Source: Piper betle (Eukaryota > Streptophyta > Magnoliopsida > Piperales > Piperaceae). From it: a DNA stretch of 64,000 nt. Below the pieces are notes generated by a model that worked only from the letters and a program-made list of their open reading frames with translations, was not told the DNA's origin and made no database searches. Location: assembly GCA_033002965.1 (NCBI GenBank), contig JAURVB010012625.1:62001-126000 (forward strand), given 5' to 3'. Positions 22,774 to 34,945 of this stretch are shown piece after piece (position 1 is the first letter of the stretch; the number at the start of each line of letters is the position of its first letter). The position numbers and the translations under genes were made by a program.

Positions 22774-24810
22774 GGAAAAGGGGGAGGGCGTCATCTACAT
22801 TTTTCCTCCTTAGACAGACGCCGGATTTCCTCCTTCGCTCGGGTAATTTTCTTTCCTTTCTTTTTCTTTTGTTGCATGCATACACATGTTGCATAAATCA
22901 TAAACATGATAAACATAAGAATTAAATGAGAAATCAACAAGGGAAGAAGAAAACTAGGAGGACGTCCTGTTGTTTTCCAGCAGCAACCACGCCATGTTTC
23001 CTTCCATGGTGCGGGGTTGACGTGCTGGAGGTGGGAATTGCTCCCGACGGTGATGCTGGCCGGATGGAGTCACCTTGGAGGGCCAAAACAGACCGTCGAG
23101 GAGGCACGCAGGTCTGAAATCCGAGGGGAGAACAGGTCGGTGTTGCCATGGGTGGTGTTGCTGGCCAGACGTGGATCCGCCATGGAAAGTGCAGACTGGT
23201 CGTCACCTGGGGTGGTGCTGGTCGTCACCTTGATGGGGCAGGACATGGTCGCCATGGCTGCTGGTCGGCCACCATTAATGGTGAAATTAAGGTCCCCATA
23301 TAGGGTGTAGTCCGAGTTTCATGAGATAGCAGTGGATAAAGATTGGATCTTTGAGGGTTTTTCCAATCGGATCAGTGGGGTAGATAGAGATAGGGTCTAA
23401 AATTGGGTGGAAGGAAAAGAAGATGTGCTGGTCGGGTGCTGTTTATGTGGCCGACTAGAGTAGTCGTCATGGGTCTGGTCGGGTGCTGTTTATGTGGCCG
23501 ATTAGGGTAGACGCCATGGGTCATGGGCTGATTATGTGACCGACATGGAGTCACCATGGTCAGGTCGGGGTTGCTGATTGGGTGGCTGGAATGGGGTCGC
23601 CAAGGACTGGTTGAGGGTTGCCATGTGGTGGCTAAGTTGGAGACACCATGGCAGCAAATGGAGTGTAACACCCCAAATCCGGTCCACGCTCGTGAACCGA
23701 ACCGGCATGTTACAGGCCCCGGTTAGGTCGGCTAACCCGAACCTAACTCATGCGGATCCAATCTCGGCGTCTTAAGATGAAGATACGACTCGCATCATGC
23801 ATTGAATGAATATACAAAACCCTAACATGGTACTACATGAATGACATGCAATTCAAGCTACACACCAATACCATTACGATCAAACTCAATAAATATTCTA
23901 AAATAAAACGAACAGAATTTCCCCTAAAAGTGCAATTAGGGTCCACCCTGTCAAAACAATACATACCAATATATATGCATATATCAACAATTTTAATCAC
24001 ATAATCTAATATACTGTATGTTCATTATAGAACTTGGTCGCCACACTTCTGCTGCGCACTCTGATCACATCTACACCTCTTGTTATCATGTCTTAGCTTT
24101 TCATTCACATCATATCATGCTCAATCATTTAATCATAGCATCTCATAATATAATAACATCATAACAAAATATTAAACATTCAGATCACCCAATGTGTGTG
24201 TGCAGAAGACCTTATTGCTCCTCCGTCCTGGCCGGCTCATCCATCTCGTGCTTATCACCTACATATATATAAGAAAAACGTCAGTAACAAGCGTTACTGG
24301 TCCGGAAAATAAAATAACTATAACAAACTGACTATGAGAGCAAACTCTCATCTGAAAGAAAATCATCATACTCCACGTGAACACTCTGAAGGGCACTACT
24401 GAGGAGCCACTGGGCTGCAGACCCGGTAGCATCCCGAACTTACTGATCTGCTGTTGTACTGTGCTACTCTCAGCACTTCTTTTTCAGTACTTCTCGTGAA
24501 ACTTTATCCTAAGCCCTCTCCTTACCTCCATATTTCTCCTGGCCTTGAGCACGAAGGCCGAGTACTCTCAGGCAGTCGCCTTTAGTACCCTTTGAACCAC
24601 AAGTCCGGACATGCGCTGTACTAAACAGTACCCGTAAACCTCCACGTTCTCCGGGTGTGAGGAACTCAAACGCGGAGTTGTCAGGATCCCTCGGGAATGG
24701 AACAGTCCGCTGGCACTAATCCAGAGCCCGCTTTGACTGTCACGGCATCCTCTGCATGGTACGTGCAGTCGGTTTCTCCATCTCTCGTCTCACTGAAAAC
24801 TCGATAAAAC

Positions 24811-24822
24811 TATATATATAGG
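24811..24822 (-). promoter_or_regulatory. TATA box of long LTR (copy D)
   Basis: The minus strand reads CCTATATATATA and is followed by TTTTCAGTGAGACGAG, a segment conserved in copies A, B and E and probably close to the transcription start. It lies about 1.85 kb into the 3.0-kb LTR, giving an unusually long U3. Confidence 0.5.
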
Positions 24823-25489
24823 CCTGGGAAGGGATTCATATAATAGGCCCGAAGGCAGCTTGTGGTGGATCTTGTTTTCGAAATCATCCTCGAGGGATCT
24901 CATCCTCGAGGGGTTATTAATCCGGAAAATATTCGGTTAAATGACCCGAGTTAAGTGGGATCCAATAAAACACCACTTAACCCGTCCTGCAAATAATAAC
25001 ATAAACATACAATAGAAAAGCGTAAAACAAGACGAGTCCTAAACGGACCTGGTAGAAGCTCCAAGCGTGTCATCGCGCCTAGGCGGCGAGCTCATACTCC
25101 GTACCTACACATCAAAACTAAATACTAACGCCCGCTAACTAAATGATGCATCAGACTCAATAACATCACAATCACAATGCAAGCATCCATCAACATAACA
25201 ATCAGAAAATCATAAAACTAATTAATCCTAGCTCATCCTATTCATACTAATTTATTATATTTTCCTAAGTTACATTACTCGATTAGCATGCTCAACTCGA
25301 TCTACCTCATTAGATTACTTATTATTCATTCTCCCTTAATCTCATCATACAACTTATCATTTCATCCCTAATTAGTCATTAATCACATCATGTAACTTAT
25401 CACTATCAATCACATCAATAAATCAATCCTAGCATGTTGTGCTAGCACTCATCATCAATTTTAAATAAATCGATCGGAGGTAATTATAC

Positions 25490-26200
25490 CTCACGTCGTC
25501 GGCGATCGGCGACGGCTAGGGTTCCGCCGCGCGTCTCGGAGCTCAAATTCGGCGCTCATCGGCGTCCGAAGCTCGATCGGGCTCCACTGGGCGAGCCCCG
25601 CGGAAGATCCGGTGAATTCTGGCGAATTCCAGAAATTCCAATTTTCCGGCGGTTTTCCGGCAGCTACTGGCGGTTTTCCGGCGACTTCCGGTGGTTTTCC
25701 GGCAACCATCGCCTACGGCGTCTACTGGTCGGAAAGGGGTCGTGTTGGGTACCCTCGGAACCGGCTCGACGAGCCCGACTCATCTATGAGGTCGACACAG
25801 CCAATGGAGGTGGCGGCTCGCCGGAAAATGCATACAACAGCTCCGGCGCAATGGTTGGCTAGATCCGGCCGGCTAGGGCGGCGATGGCCTCCGTGCCGGT
25901 CGGGGAGGGTCGCTGGAGGGCTGAGGGTGCTGAGGAAACCTCCTGATCATGGCGGCGACGATCACCGGCGGCGCGATCGCCAACGGAAACGCAACGCGGC
26001 GCGGCGATTGGCGAGGCGTTCCGGCGTCGCGGCGGCCACATGGTGGCCGGACCTGGTCGGGGCGGCAGGGCGACGCCGTGGCCGGGCTGGGCGGCGTCGA
26101 TCGGCGGCCAGGCGGCGCCGGCCGTGGCGGCGGTGGCGCGCGAACAGGGGCGGCGCGGGCGAGGGTTTGGGCGCGGGGGAAGAAAAAGTCGGGGTGAAAA
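25490..26200 (-). other. GC-rich, exon-like module inside the long LTR
   Basis: A strongly GC-rich block in an otherwise AT-rich LTR. Both strands are open over long stretches (for example 25612-26229 plus), which comes from composition and is not a sign of a gene. On the LTR strand it ends with AACCCTAGCCGTCGCCGATC, then CGTGAG followed by GTATAATTACC, which reads like a plant 5' exon with a splice donor (25489-25488). Copies A (about 2460-3040) and E (about 31400-31980) have matching blocks. Confidence 0.5.
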
Positions 26201-27282
26201 TGGGTGGCAAACTCGTAAATAATACTTGACTCGTCTCCGGCTCGAGTCAAGTATCATAACTAACTCGTATTAAATCCTAAAAAATTCATAAAAATCGGGA
26301 AAAATCCCGTAAAATCAAACAACACCAAAAAAATTATAATGATATGCTCTAGAACTATCAACCCACCCAAAATGCCCATAACACGTCCTAACGTGGTAAA
26401 CGGCCTAAAACTAATTCTACGATCCATTATATATCATAATAAAAAAAGTGAACTGCATACTCTTATATATTCTGATAACTCATTCTGTTCTGCTGTATTC
26501 ATGACGTTATCATCATATACTTGGGTACACATGACCCTCATAGCTCATACACGCGACCGGCATCGGCTCGGTACACGTGTCCTGAAACTGACTCAACTCG
26601 AAAAAATAACGGTCGACCCAACCGGTTCTGAATATAAAACCCTGACTCGAATCGTGGGTTTTACATGGAGGCCGCCACGTTACTGGTTGGTCGCCATGCA
26701 TGGTGAAAATACCGGCTTTCACGGGTTGACTACAATAAAACTGGGAGCTTTGGGGTCGTTAAATGAATTGTTAAAGTAGAATGACAACCAGGTAAATATG
26801 GGAGAACTCGATGCGGTTGAGTTAGAATATAAGGTAAATACAAAAGAATTAAGTATGGGACATGTTAATAATTAAATTATCAATTAGATAATGGGGATTT
26901 GGATGGGGATAATTAATAATTAATTATCATTAGAATTGCTGAAAATTTAATAAGAAATGAAGACTAACATGAACTAATTACATCATTTAAAATTGATAGT
27001 ATATTAGTCATGTAAGTTGCATGTAGGTTCATGCAAAATAAAATTATACTAATGTATAATTTTATGCCCTCATTCAGATTAGGGTTCACGGGTCACAGTG
27101 AGACGAAATCACAAGTCAGGTACGTATAATAGGTAGAACATCATATTTTCCTTGTTGGTAGCCTAGGTCGGCCTGAGCCGAGATTCAACCACCATGCACC
27201 GAGTGCAACCGGGGTCAAAGAATCGACTCATTCCGACACTGGGTCGTATTATGTGCGTAAAGTTTGTAATGCATTAACATTA

Positions 27283-27885
27283 TTTTGGAGTAGTGATAGC
27301 CGCCCCATAAAAAGGCTACGGCCGGGGTGAGCAAGGCACAGTGATTCCTCCATCGCACTGGAGTGCAGTGATAGCCTCCCCATAAAAAGGCTACGGCTGG
27401 GGTGTGCGAGGCACTGGCACTAGAGTTGGCAGTGAGAGCTTCCCCACAAACGGGGCATAACAATCACCTGAGTGCAGTGATAGCCTCCCCATAAAAAGGC
27501 TACGGCCGGGGTGTGAAAGGCACTGGCACTGGAGTGCAGTGATAGCCTCCCCATAAAAAGGCTACGGTCGGGGTGTGCGAGGCACTGGCACTAGAATTGG
27601 CAATGAGAACTTCCCCACAAACGGGGCGTAGCAATCACCTGAGTGCAGTGATAGCTTCCCCATAAAAAGGCTACGGCCGGGGTGTGCGAGGCACTGGCAC
27701 TAGAATTGGTAGTGAGAGCTTCCCCACAAACTGGGCATAGCAATCACCTGAGTGCAGTGATAGCTTCCCCACAAAAAGGCTACGGCCGGGGTGTGTGAGG
27801 CACTGGCACTGGAGACGGTAGTGGTAGCCTCCCCATAAAAGGGCTACGGCCGGGGTGTGCGGATCACAGCGGATACCTCCTCCGC
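27283..27885. repeat. Compound tandem repeat (two unit types)
   Basis: Seven type-a units share agtgatagcctccccataaa followed by aaggctacggccggggtgtg. They start near 27290, 27366, 27476, 27537, 27645, 27755 and 27822. Three type-b units share gagcttccccacaaacgggg and lie near 27422, 27592 and 27702. The order is a a b a a b a b a a, with an aab period of about 170 bases. Each a unit contains the arms TAGCC and GGCTA around ccccataaaaa, so it can form a small hairpin. Confidence 0.9.
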
Positions 27886-28252
27886 ATTGTTTTGGAGTAT
27901 AGCGAAATCTCTCCACCGCATATTAAATTAAACATAAGGAAATAGCGGAATATACTTGATTTGTTTTATCTATTATACTATTTAGTGTTGTAATCACTAA
28001 CGCGAAATTACCTCCGCAGGTGTGCAGATGCGAAATTAGGTGATTGACAACCAGGGCATGGAGCAAAATAAATATGAGGACTCCTTTTTTTTATTTGAGA
28101 AATAAGTGTGGCTACTGGGAAACGGTCTAACACTGTGGGATCTTTATATATGTTTTTGTTAAAAAAATATTAGACATATTTACTTAATTGTGAGTAACAC
28201 CTGGCCAGCTAGGCCCACAATGTTGTGACAAATGGCGGGTCGTTATAGAACA

Positions 28253-28795
28253 TCCAAAATATATTTGTGTTTTAGAAATGATAAACCTTTGTTGGTCGGC
28301 TACACAGATGCAAACATCCCAGGTAACTTGCAAATAAAAAGGTCAAAATCTGGATTTGTTGTTAATTTTGCTAATGGGGTTGCGTCTTGGCAATCTAGGT
28401 TGCAAAAGTGTGTTGCATTATCTACAATTGAAGCCAAATTTATTGTTACTATAGAAGCTTACAAGGAGATGCTACGAACTAAGAGACTTTTAAATGAAAT
28501 TAGTGTTAAATAGGAGAGATACATTATCCACTGTGACAGCCAGAGTTCAATTCGCTTAAGTAAGAATTCAAATTTTCATTCAAGGAGCAAACACATTGAT
28601 GTTGGATATTACTAGGTAAGAAATGTGTTAGAAAGTAAATCTCTTAAACTAATAAAAATTAATACTTAAAGGAATGTTTCAGACATGATGAGTAAAGTTT
28701 TGTCAAAGGAGAAACATGTTTACTATAGGAATGGAGTAAGCATAGATGTAGCTTCCCATTCTAGTTAGAAGCATTTTAAGGAGTCGGGAAGGGGA
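28253..28795 (+). pseudogene. Copia RNase H and 3' end
   Basis: Resumes the frame cut at 22437. RNase H motifs: VGYTDANIPGNLQIKRSKSG (about 28297-28356), SWQSRLQKCVALSTIEAKF (about 28386-28442), and HCDSQSSIRL (about 28531-28560), then a DVGYY/HVRxxL-like region. Stops follow in several places. A polypurine tract (gggaaggggа-type, 28785-28795) precedes the 3' LTR. Confidence 0.87.
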
Positions 28796-29309
28796 TGTTT
28801 GTTAGTTGTCCCTCCCCCATAAATACACGAAATGGCAACCCTATTTTGGGCAAAAACAAAAGTTTTTTTAGAAGATGCGTTTTGTTTTGTGGGAGAGATA
28901 AAAACATAGATAGACGTTTTTCTTCATTGGCGCGGAGAAAAAGGGCAACGAGGAAAATTGTGTGGATTGAAGAAAGGGGAAGATCTTGTAGAGATTCGCT
29001 TATGATCGTCAGTGTAGCTTTTTCAAATTCTTAATCAGTGATATTTTTCTTTAATTTCTTTATTTGTGATTAATACCAATTGTATAAAAAATATAATAAA
29101 TTAGTATTGAAGGAGTTTATTCTCCTGTGGATATCTTCTATATTAAGTTGTGATATAATGAATTTGATCCGGCCATCTGACCTGTGGTTTGTGTTTTTTA
29201 TTTTGGCTGGTATTTTTTTCTAATTAAAATTAATGTTATTTATTTTGATTGATATTTCTCATCAATTATGTGTTGAAATGAGGATTTAGGAATTTGGTTA
29301 ATCCCACCA
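28796..29309 (+). repeat. Copia 3' LTR
   Basis: 514 bp, from tgtttgttagttgtccctcc to taatcccacca, homologous along its whole length to 10701-11161 but diverged and with extra sequence in the middle (about 28910-29030). The TSD aaggg follows. Confidence 0.85.
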
Positions 29310-29370
29310 AAGGGTATGCACCACTATTAAAATATATGCACCTTTTTCAAAGGTACATATTACTCTATTA

Positions 29371-32300
29371 TGTACCACCCCAATCCGGTTTACTCTCAAC
29401 TCGGACCAGAACTGTTACAAAGGATCGAACTACTCGTAAACCGATTAAGTTGGCTGACCCAAAACCTAAACGGCTATGACATAACCCTTTCGATGTCTCA
29501 AGATGGAGCACGCCGCTAATGCGCAAATAATATATGAATGAGATGCAAAACCCTAACAGGATATTACGTGAATGTCATGATGGTAGCCACACACAAAAAT
29601 AATTAAAATGACAACAAAATTCATAAAAATCATAGAATAAAACAGACAGAGTCTCCCCTAAAAAGTGCAATAAGGGGACGACCTGTTAAAATACAACACA
29701 ATATAGTGTATATATAAAAAAATAATTTATATCGCAATAAAATTCAAATCATCCATACATATTGTAATTGGCATCTCGCCCACCTGCTATTCATGCTCAT
29801 CATGTTTTTGTTCATTTTCAACTCAACATAGCTGATCATTCCTGGACATTAGAACATTTCCAAAATAATTCATACATTTCTAAGAAAAAGACCTACAATT
29901 CTCATAGCTCATGCATATGTACACAACCATGTATATCACCAAGCATCATTCAACCCACATCATATCTTACGCAACATTTGTCGTGGCACCAGGCATGTGT
30001 GTGCAATGCAAGCGCTAGTCCTTCGTCAAGGCCGGCATACACCATTCATCATCATCATCTACATATAGTAGAAAAACATCAGCAACGAGTGTCACTGGTC
30101 TGGAAATAACTAATATCAAACTAGAACATGAGAGCAAACTCTCATGGAAAGCAAACAATCATATATCTTCCTCAAGAACTCTCATAAGGGCAACTACAAA
30201 GGAGCCGTTGAGCAGCTGACTCAACAGCATCCTAATCTATCTGGTACTATGTGGCTCTCGGCACTTCTTTTTCAGTACTTCACGTAAAACTTTATCCTAA
30301 GCCCTCTCCGAACTTCCATATTACTCATGGCCTTGAGCACAAAGGCCGAGCACTCTCAGGCAGTTGCCTTTAGTACCCTTTGAACCACAAGTCCGGACAT
30401 GCACTGTACTAAATAGTACCTATAAACCTCCACGTTCTCCGGGTGTGAGGAACTCAAATGCGGAGTTGTCAAAATCCCTCGGGAATGGAACAGTCCGCTG
30501 GCACTAATCCAGAGCCCACTTTGATTGTCACGGCATCTGCTCATGGTACGTGCAGTCGGTTTTTCCATCTCTCGTCTCACTGAAAACTCGATAAAACTAT
30601 TTATAGGGCTGGGTCGGGATTTATTATAATAGGCTCGAAGGCAACTTGAAGTAGATCTTAGTTTTGAAAACAAGCTTGAGGGATCTCATCATCAAGGGTT
30701 ATTAATTCCGAAAACAATCGACCAGGTGACTCGTGTTAGGTGGGGTTCGATAAATCATCTACCTGACACGTCCTACGATCAATAAATCAAATCACCAATA
30801 GAGTAGAGCGATAAAACTTGAGAAGCGTGTCCTAACGGACCTATCAGAAGCTCCAAGCGTAGTCTCATGCCTAGACGACGAGCTCCTGCAACGAACCTAC
30901 ATGAACATAACTATTTACTAACGCCCATACATATATGATGCACGCCTATATAACTAATATATCCACATTCATACATGAATCTAATCAAACATGACAATTA
31001 TCTCAACAATCACACTAAATCTCTAATTGTCAAGCAAGTTAATAATTTTATGATTTCCTACGTTACTTATTACTTAACACTTTTAATTCCAATTTCAAAG
31101 CATACCTATTCTAATTAGGTGACAATGGTTTAATCAATTTAATCCATTTAACTTAATACTCGCATGCAAAACCTAATTCGCAAATTCATAAATTAACTCG
31201 TTAACAAGCATTTAATTAACTATTCCATGGTTTACTAACAATTTCATTAGTGAGCATTTACATCACACAACACAATCTACGCTAATCATCACATGTTTAC
31301 ATAAATCACGATTAATTAACTAAAATCATGAAGTTAATAAAATTAATTCCAATATGCTACCATGACCACAACATGTATGTAATAATTCTAAAAAAAGAAG
31401 GAAGAACCACCTCACGATCGACGCTGAAATCAGTGCTGACGGACGAAGGCGGTTAAGGCCAGTCTGCGGTTTTTCGGCGACTGTGTCGGCGATTTTCCGA
31501 CAGTTCCGATGGTTTTCTGGCGACTGCTTCGGCGAGGCAATCGGAGGTAGGGGTGAGCACCATCTCAGCGAGCTTGACCCAATGGTGGTGACAACAAGGG
31601 CAGTCGCGGCGGCGATGGCCACCGACGGTGGCATCGAGTGCGATCGGGGCGGTCAGTCACTCTGATCAAACCCACGGCCGGCCTCGACGGGGGCGCTAGG
31701 TAAGGGGAAAGGTAGGAGAAGTTGAGGGGAGAGCTTTGACGTCACGGTGGTGGCGGTCCGGCGCAGACGGCGGCAGAATCGCGTCGGGAACGGCCGTGAA
31801 ATCAAGGGCGATTTTCGGTGTCGTGACAGTTGGACGGTGGCCGTGCGTGGCGGCAAGGCGATGGCACGACCGGGCTGGGCGGCGTCAATCGGCGGTGAGG
31901 TGGCGTCGGCGGCGGTGGCGACAACCTCAAGGCGGCGGCGGTGAAGATGTCGGGGTTTGGGGAGGGAGGCGAGAAATATAGGAGTGGCAAACTTGTAAAT
32001 AAGACTTGACTCGACACCGGCTCGAGTCAAGAATGATAACTAACTCGGAATAAATCATAGAAAAATCTAGAAAAATTGGGAAAATCCTATAAAATCAAAC
32101 AAAGCAAAACAACATCCAAATGACATGCTGTATAACTAATAACCCACCCGAATACCATCTAACGCATTCTAATGCGTTATTCGACCTGAACTAATTCTAC
32201 GGTCACAACATGAAAAAAATTAAATCATCAACTATAACTCTCATATCTACTGATAACTCAGTCTGTTGATGCGTATCTGACGCTATCATCAATACTTGGG

Positions 32301-32420
32301 TATACATGAACTCTCATAGCACGTACGCACGGTCGGCCTCGGCCCCGCGCACGTGTTCTGAAAGCTGAACTGACTCGACCCACAGTCAAACTGACCGGCA
32401 CTCGAGTCGCGGGTTTTACA
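29371..32420 (-). mobile_element. Solo LTR of the long-LTR gypsy family (copy E)
   Basis: 3050 bp, plus-strand ends tgtaccaccccaatccgg and gcgggttttaca, closest to copy D. It has the same order of GC-rich block (about 31980-31400), TATA-like ctatttatag (about 30606-30597), inverted repeat (30097-30080) and end. Bases next to the ends are tatta (left) and attat (right), which share only atta, so the TSD is short or mutated. It lies 56 bases beyond the copia TSD. Confidence 0.85.
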
Positions 32421-33761
32421 ATTATGTAAAAGATATACAAAATTTAGGATGAGGGTTGGTTATTGATGAGCAAGTTGTTACTATGCATGAAAAAAGAGGT
32501 CTTTCTTCCGCTCACTCTCATTATGGACTATTTCCATCTATTATTTTTATCGGTGAGAATCTAAGGATGGAAAATATATTACACCCTCTAATAAGTATTG
32601 TACAAAAGCTCCATGTAAAGCAATTGAGGATCGATCATTAGGGTCGTTTACTATAAGGTTCTTTGATCCCCCCATAATTTAACACAAAAATAAGGTGTTT
32701 GGGCAATATTCCATTTTGCATGACAAAATTTTCAGTACAATACAAAATTGTGTTTTATTAGCAATGCCAAAAATTGTATTGCATTAGCTGTGGATAACTT
32801 TTGAACAAAAAGAGAATACATATATCAGCTAGCAACCATAAAACAAAGAGAAAAATTAGTATTAACATCCGCCGCTGATATTATTGAGTCTACGGTAATT
32901 AATATGAGCCAATAGATTACATGAATAGTTAGAAGCCGAGGGCACTTTTTCCTGAGTGACAAAAAAATACAGCCATGTGATTAGACGGATGACCAAATTT
33001 TCACAACTGATATTATTACATCCACTATTGCCAATATCAAGCCTTTATTAAAATAAAAACACATGATTACACGATTTGTCTTGTAAGAAAGACCCAAAAC
33101 CTTGCACCCAACATAAAAAAAGGAAGAAGAGGTAAAAACCATTGCAAAGCAAAAAATACCACAGGGATTAAATTAAATCGACTAAGTACGTATAAATTAA
33201 ATTAATCGATAAGCTGCCCCAACTTATGACATCTGATTGGTGCCTGCTTGTGTTGTTTTGAACATGCGTTGCCAAAGAAAATTAAATTGTAGCATTGACA
33301 GCTGAATTTGACAAAATATTAATGAAATATAAATTGGTGAAGGCATTTTTTAACAGCTGTCATAAAAATAAAAATAAAGACGAATATCTCTATTTTTAAT
33401 TTTTAAATACTTGAACAAAATTCCCACAATAATTGAAACGACAGAATATTATATTGTGACATATGTCACTTTTTTAGAATTATAAGCTAAGGAGTTTTGT
33501 GACAATTTTTTTAATTTAATAAAAAATTTTCTATTAGAACCAAATGCCCTTAACCTTAAAAAGGCAGGGGAGCCAAATACGAATTTAAGCTCAAAATAAT
33601 AAAGCCGCAAATGTGGGCTAGGGACAGTGTAAAAGAAGAAAAGAAAAGTGGGCTCAGGACAGGTCAGATGCATGGCGATAGGCCCATCTCCACCACCAAG
33701 CCCAATAACTCTCCCCAGTGTCGGGCCCATAATCGACAGCTGCGCAAGTTGAACATCCCGA
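32421..33761. other. Intergenic, no gene recognised
   Basis: AT-rich. An ORF at 33449-33730 (-) has no motif. Nothing else structured was seen. Confidence 0.35.
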
Positions 33762-34945
33762 CACTTTTGATACTACTTTGAAGTCATTGAGGAGAATATT
33801 TATCATTTTAATTATTTTATTTTTTTATTATTATATTATATATATATAATATAATATAAAAATTATATTATTATATTATTTTATTAAATCGAGTTTAAGT
33901 CGACAGTCGAATTCAAATTATATTCGAATTAAATCAAATTAAATACGACTTTGTTTAAACTTGTGTTGTAAGATTTAAATTTAAATTAAATTCAAATTTA
34001 AGTATTTAAATCACTGTTGCACGACTCAGCCGATTCCGTGCAGAATCGGCCGATTTAAATCGGATCGGCACGATGCCGATCCGATTTCGGGGCCGACCGA
34101 ATCGGCCGAGTTCGGCCGATTCCGACCGATTTAACTCGGAATCGGAATCGGCCGATTTAAATTGGAATCGGTTTTTTTAATGAAATTACTAAAATACCCT
34201 AGTTATGATTTTTATTAAATTATTTAAGCATGGGTAAAATGGTAATTTGGATTTTTAAAACCTAAAATCAAACCCGCTCCCCCCGCGCCGCCGCCGCTCG
34301 TCCGCCCGCCGCCGCCCTGTTTCCGCCCACCGCCGTGCTCCCCGACTCCGGGCTCGCCGCCGACCGGGCTACCGACCTCGCCGCCGACCTCGCAACGTCG
34401 CCGCCGAAGTGTGGCCGGACCGAATCGGGTTGTGACGCACGAATCGCCGCCGCTCCGGGCCACCTCGCCGCCGGCTGCTGGCCGCTGACTGATCGTGCGA
34501 CCGGGCTGCCGACATCCTCCGACATCGCCGCCTCGAGACTCGCCGCCGACCGGGCCGGTGGCAGCGGCGGCGGGGGTAAAGAGTGGCATTCTCGTAATTA
34601 AAAGTTGATTCGAGTCTAACTCGAGTAAAAAATAATAATTAATTCTAAATAATTTAAAAAAATCTTAAAAAATATTTAAAAATATCAGAAACTATAATAT
34701 ACAAAATAATATCAAAATAACATCAATACCCAATTTTAATATATTTATATTATAAATTGTCAAATTATTATATATGACCGATTAAATTAATTTGGACCGA
34801 TTCAACTGAACCGATTCTTGACCGATTCAGACCGATTCCGATTCCGATCCGACTCTTGAAAAACCGATTCCGATTCCGATTCATGCAACCATGATTTAAA
34901 TCCGGTAAATCGAGCCAGGCGCTAAATAGTCGTGACTAGCAACCC
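33762..34945. mobile_element. Decayed hAT MITE (copy 3), split by another hAT element
   Basis: The left part (about 33762-34011) follows the interior of hAT copies 1 and 2: ctttgaagtcattgaggaga, the TATATAATATAA core, and a decayed gagtttaagtcga zone where most CpG-type words are mutated. The right end, ggcgctaaatagtcgtgact followed by agcaaccc (about 34917-34945), matches the right terminus of copies 1 and 2. The left terminus is missing. The 34012-34893 element interrupts it. Confidence 0.6.
34012..34893. mobile_element. hAT-type non-autonomous element, second family
   Basis: 882 bp with TSD atttaaat (34004-34011 and 34894-34901, perfect). Ends are CACTGTTGCA and, from the other strand, CATGGTTGCATG. 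Both subterminal zones are arrays of CCGATT/AATCGG words. The centre (about 34265-34580) is a strongly GC-rich CGCCG-type block with long open frames on both strands. No transposase is seen. The GC block could be captured host sequence or simple-repeat expansion. Confidence 0.85.

Larger units (their letters stand above)
23664..26665 (-). mobile_element. Complete solo LTR of the long-LTR gypsy family (copy D)
   Basis: 3002 bp with TSD tggag (23659-23663 and 26666-26670). The plus strand starts tgtaacaccccaaatccgg and ends tgggttttaca, so the LTR runs on the minus strand from TGTAAAACCC to GGGTGTTACA. On that strand: the start, a GC-rich block (26200-25490), an AT-rich block, a TATA box (24822-24811), the inverted repeat (24299-24282) and the end. 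No internal gene is present, so recombination between two LTRs probably removed the body. It is nested in the LTR-like element at 22438. Confidence 0.92.
22438..28247. mobile_element. LTR-like element (solo LTR, about 2.8 kb) carrying a nested solo LTR
   Basis: Flanked by the 5-bp TSD gaaca (22433-22437 and 28248-28252) within the copia RNase H region. Ends are tgtaaagaccc and gggtcgttata, close to TG...CA inverted termini. After removing the nested 3.0-kb solo LTR and one TSD copy it is 2.8 kb with no pol sequence, so a solo LTR is the simplest reading. An (AAT)n run lies at 22456-22485 and a TATA box (ttataaaa, 22766-22773) with a C/T-rich downstream region is present. A compound tandem repeat lies at 27283-27885. 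It is a different family from copy A. Confidence 0.8.
10701..29309 (+). mobile_element. Ty1/copia LTR retrotransposon, interrupted by two nested insertions
   Basis: Bounded by the 5-bp TSD aaggg (10696-10700 and 29310-29314). Parts in order: 5' LTR 10701-11161, primer binding site 11164-11176, gag from 11288, insertion 11725-19438, rest of gag, protease, integrase and reverse transcriptase 19444-22437, insertion 22438-28247, rest of reverse transcriptase/RNase H 28253-28700, polypurine tract ending at 28795, 3' LTR 28796-29309. With inserts and their TSD copies removed the length is about 5.08 kb, the normal size. The order integrase before reverse transcriptase is the copia hallmark. The gag and RNase H motifs look most like the Tork/Tnt1 lineage (from memory). 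Many stops and frameshifts show it is dead and old. Confidence 0.92.

Noticed and set aside
25612..26229. 205-codon ORF (and overlapping minus ORFs) in the solo LTR
   Set aside because: All frames are open because the block is very GC-rich. Arg/Gly/Ala-biased translation without motifs; it lies within LTR sequence.
27283..27885. CRISPR-like array
   Set aside because: Units are contiguous tandem repeats with no unique spacers, in a plant genome and inside a TE.
34224..34589. 121-codon minus ORF upstream of ARG1
   Set aside because: Low-complexity Gly/Arg/Ala translation of a CGCCG-type block inside a hAT element; both strands open.
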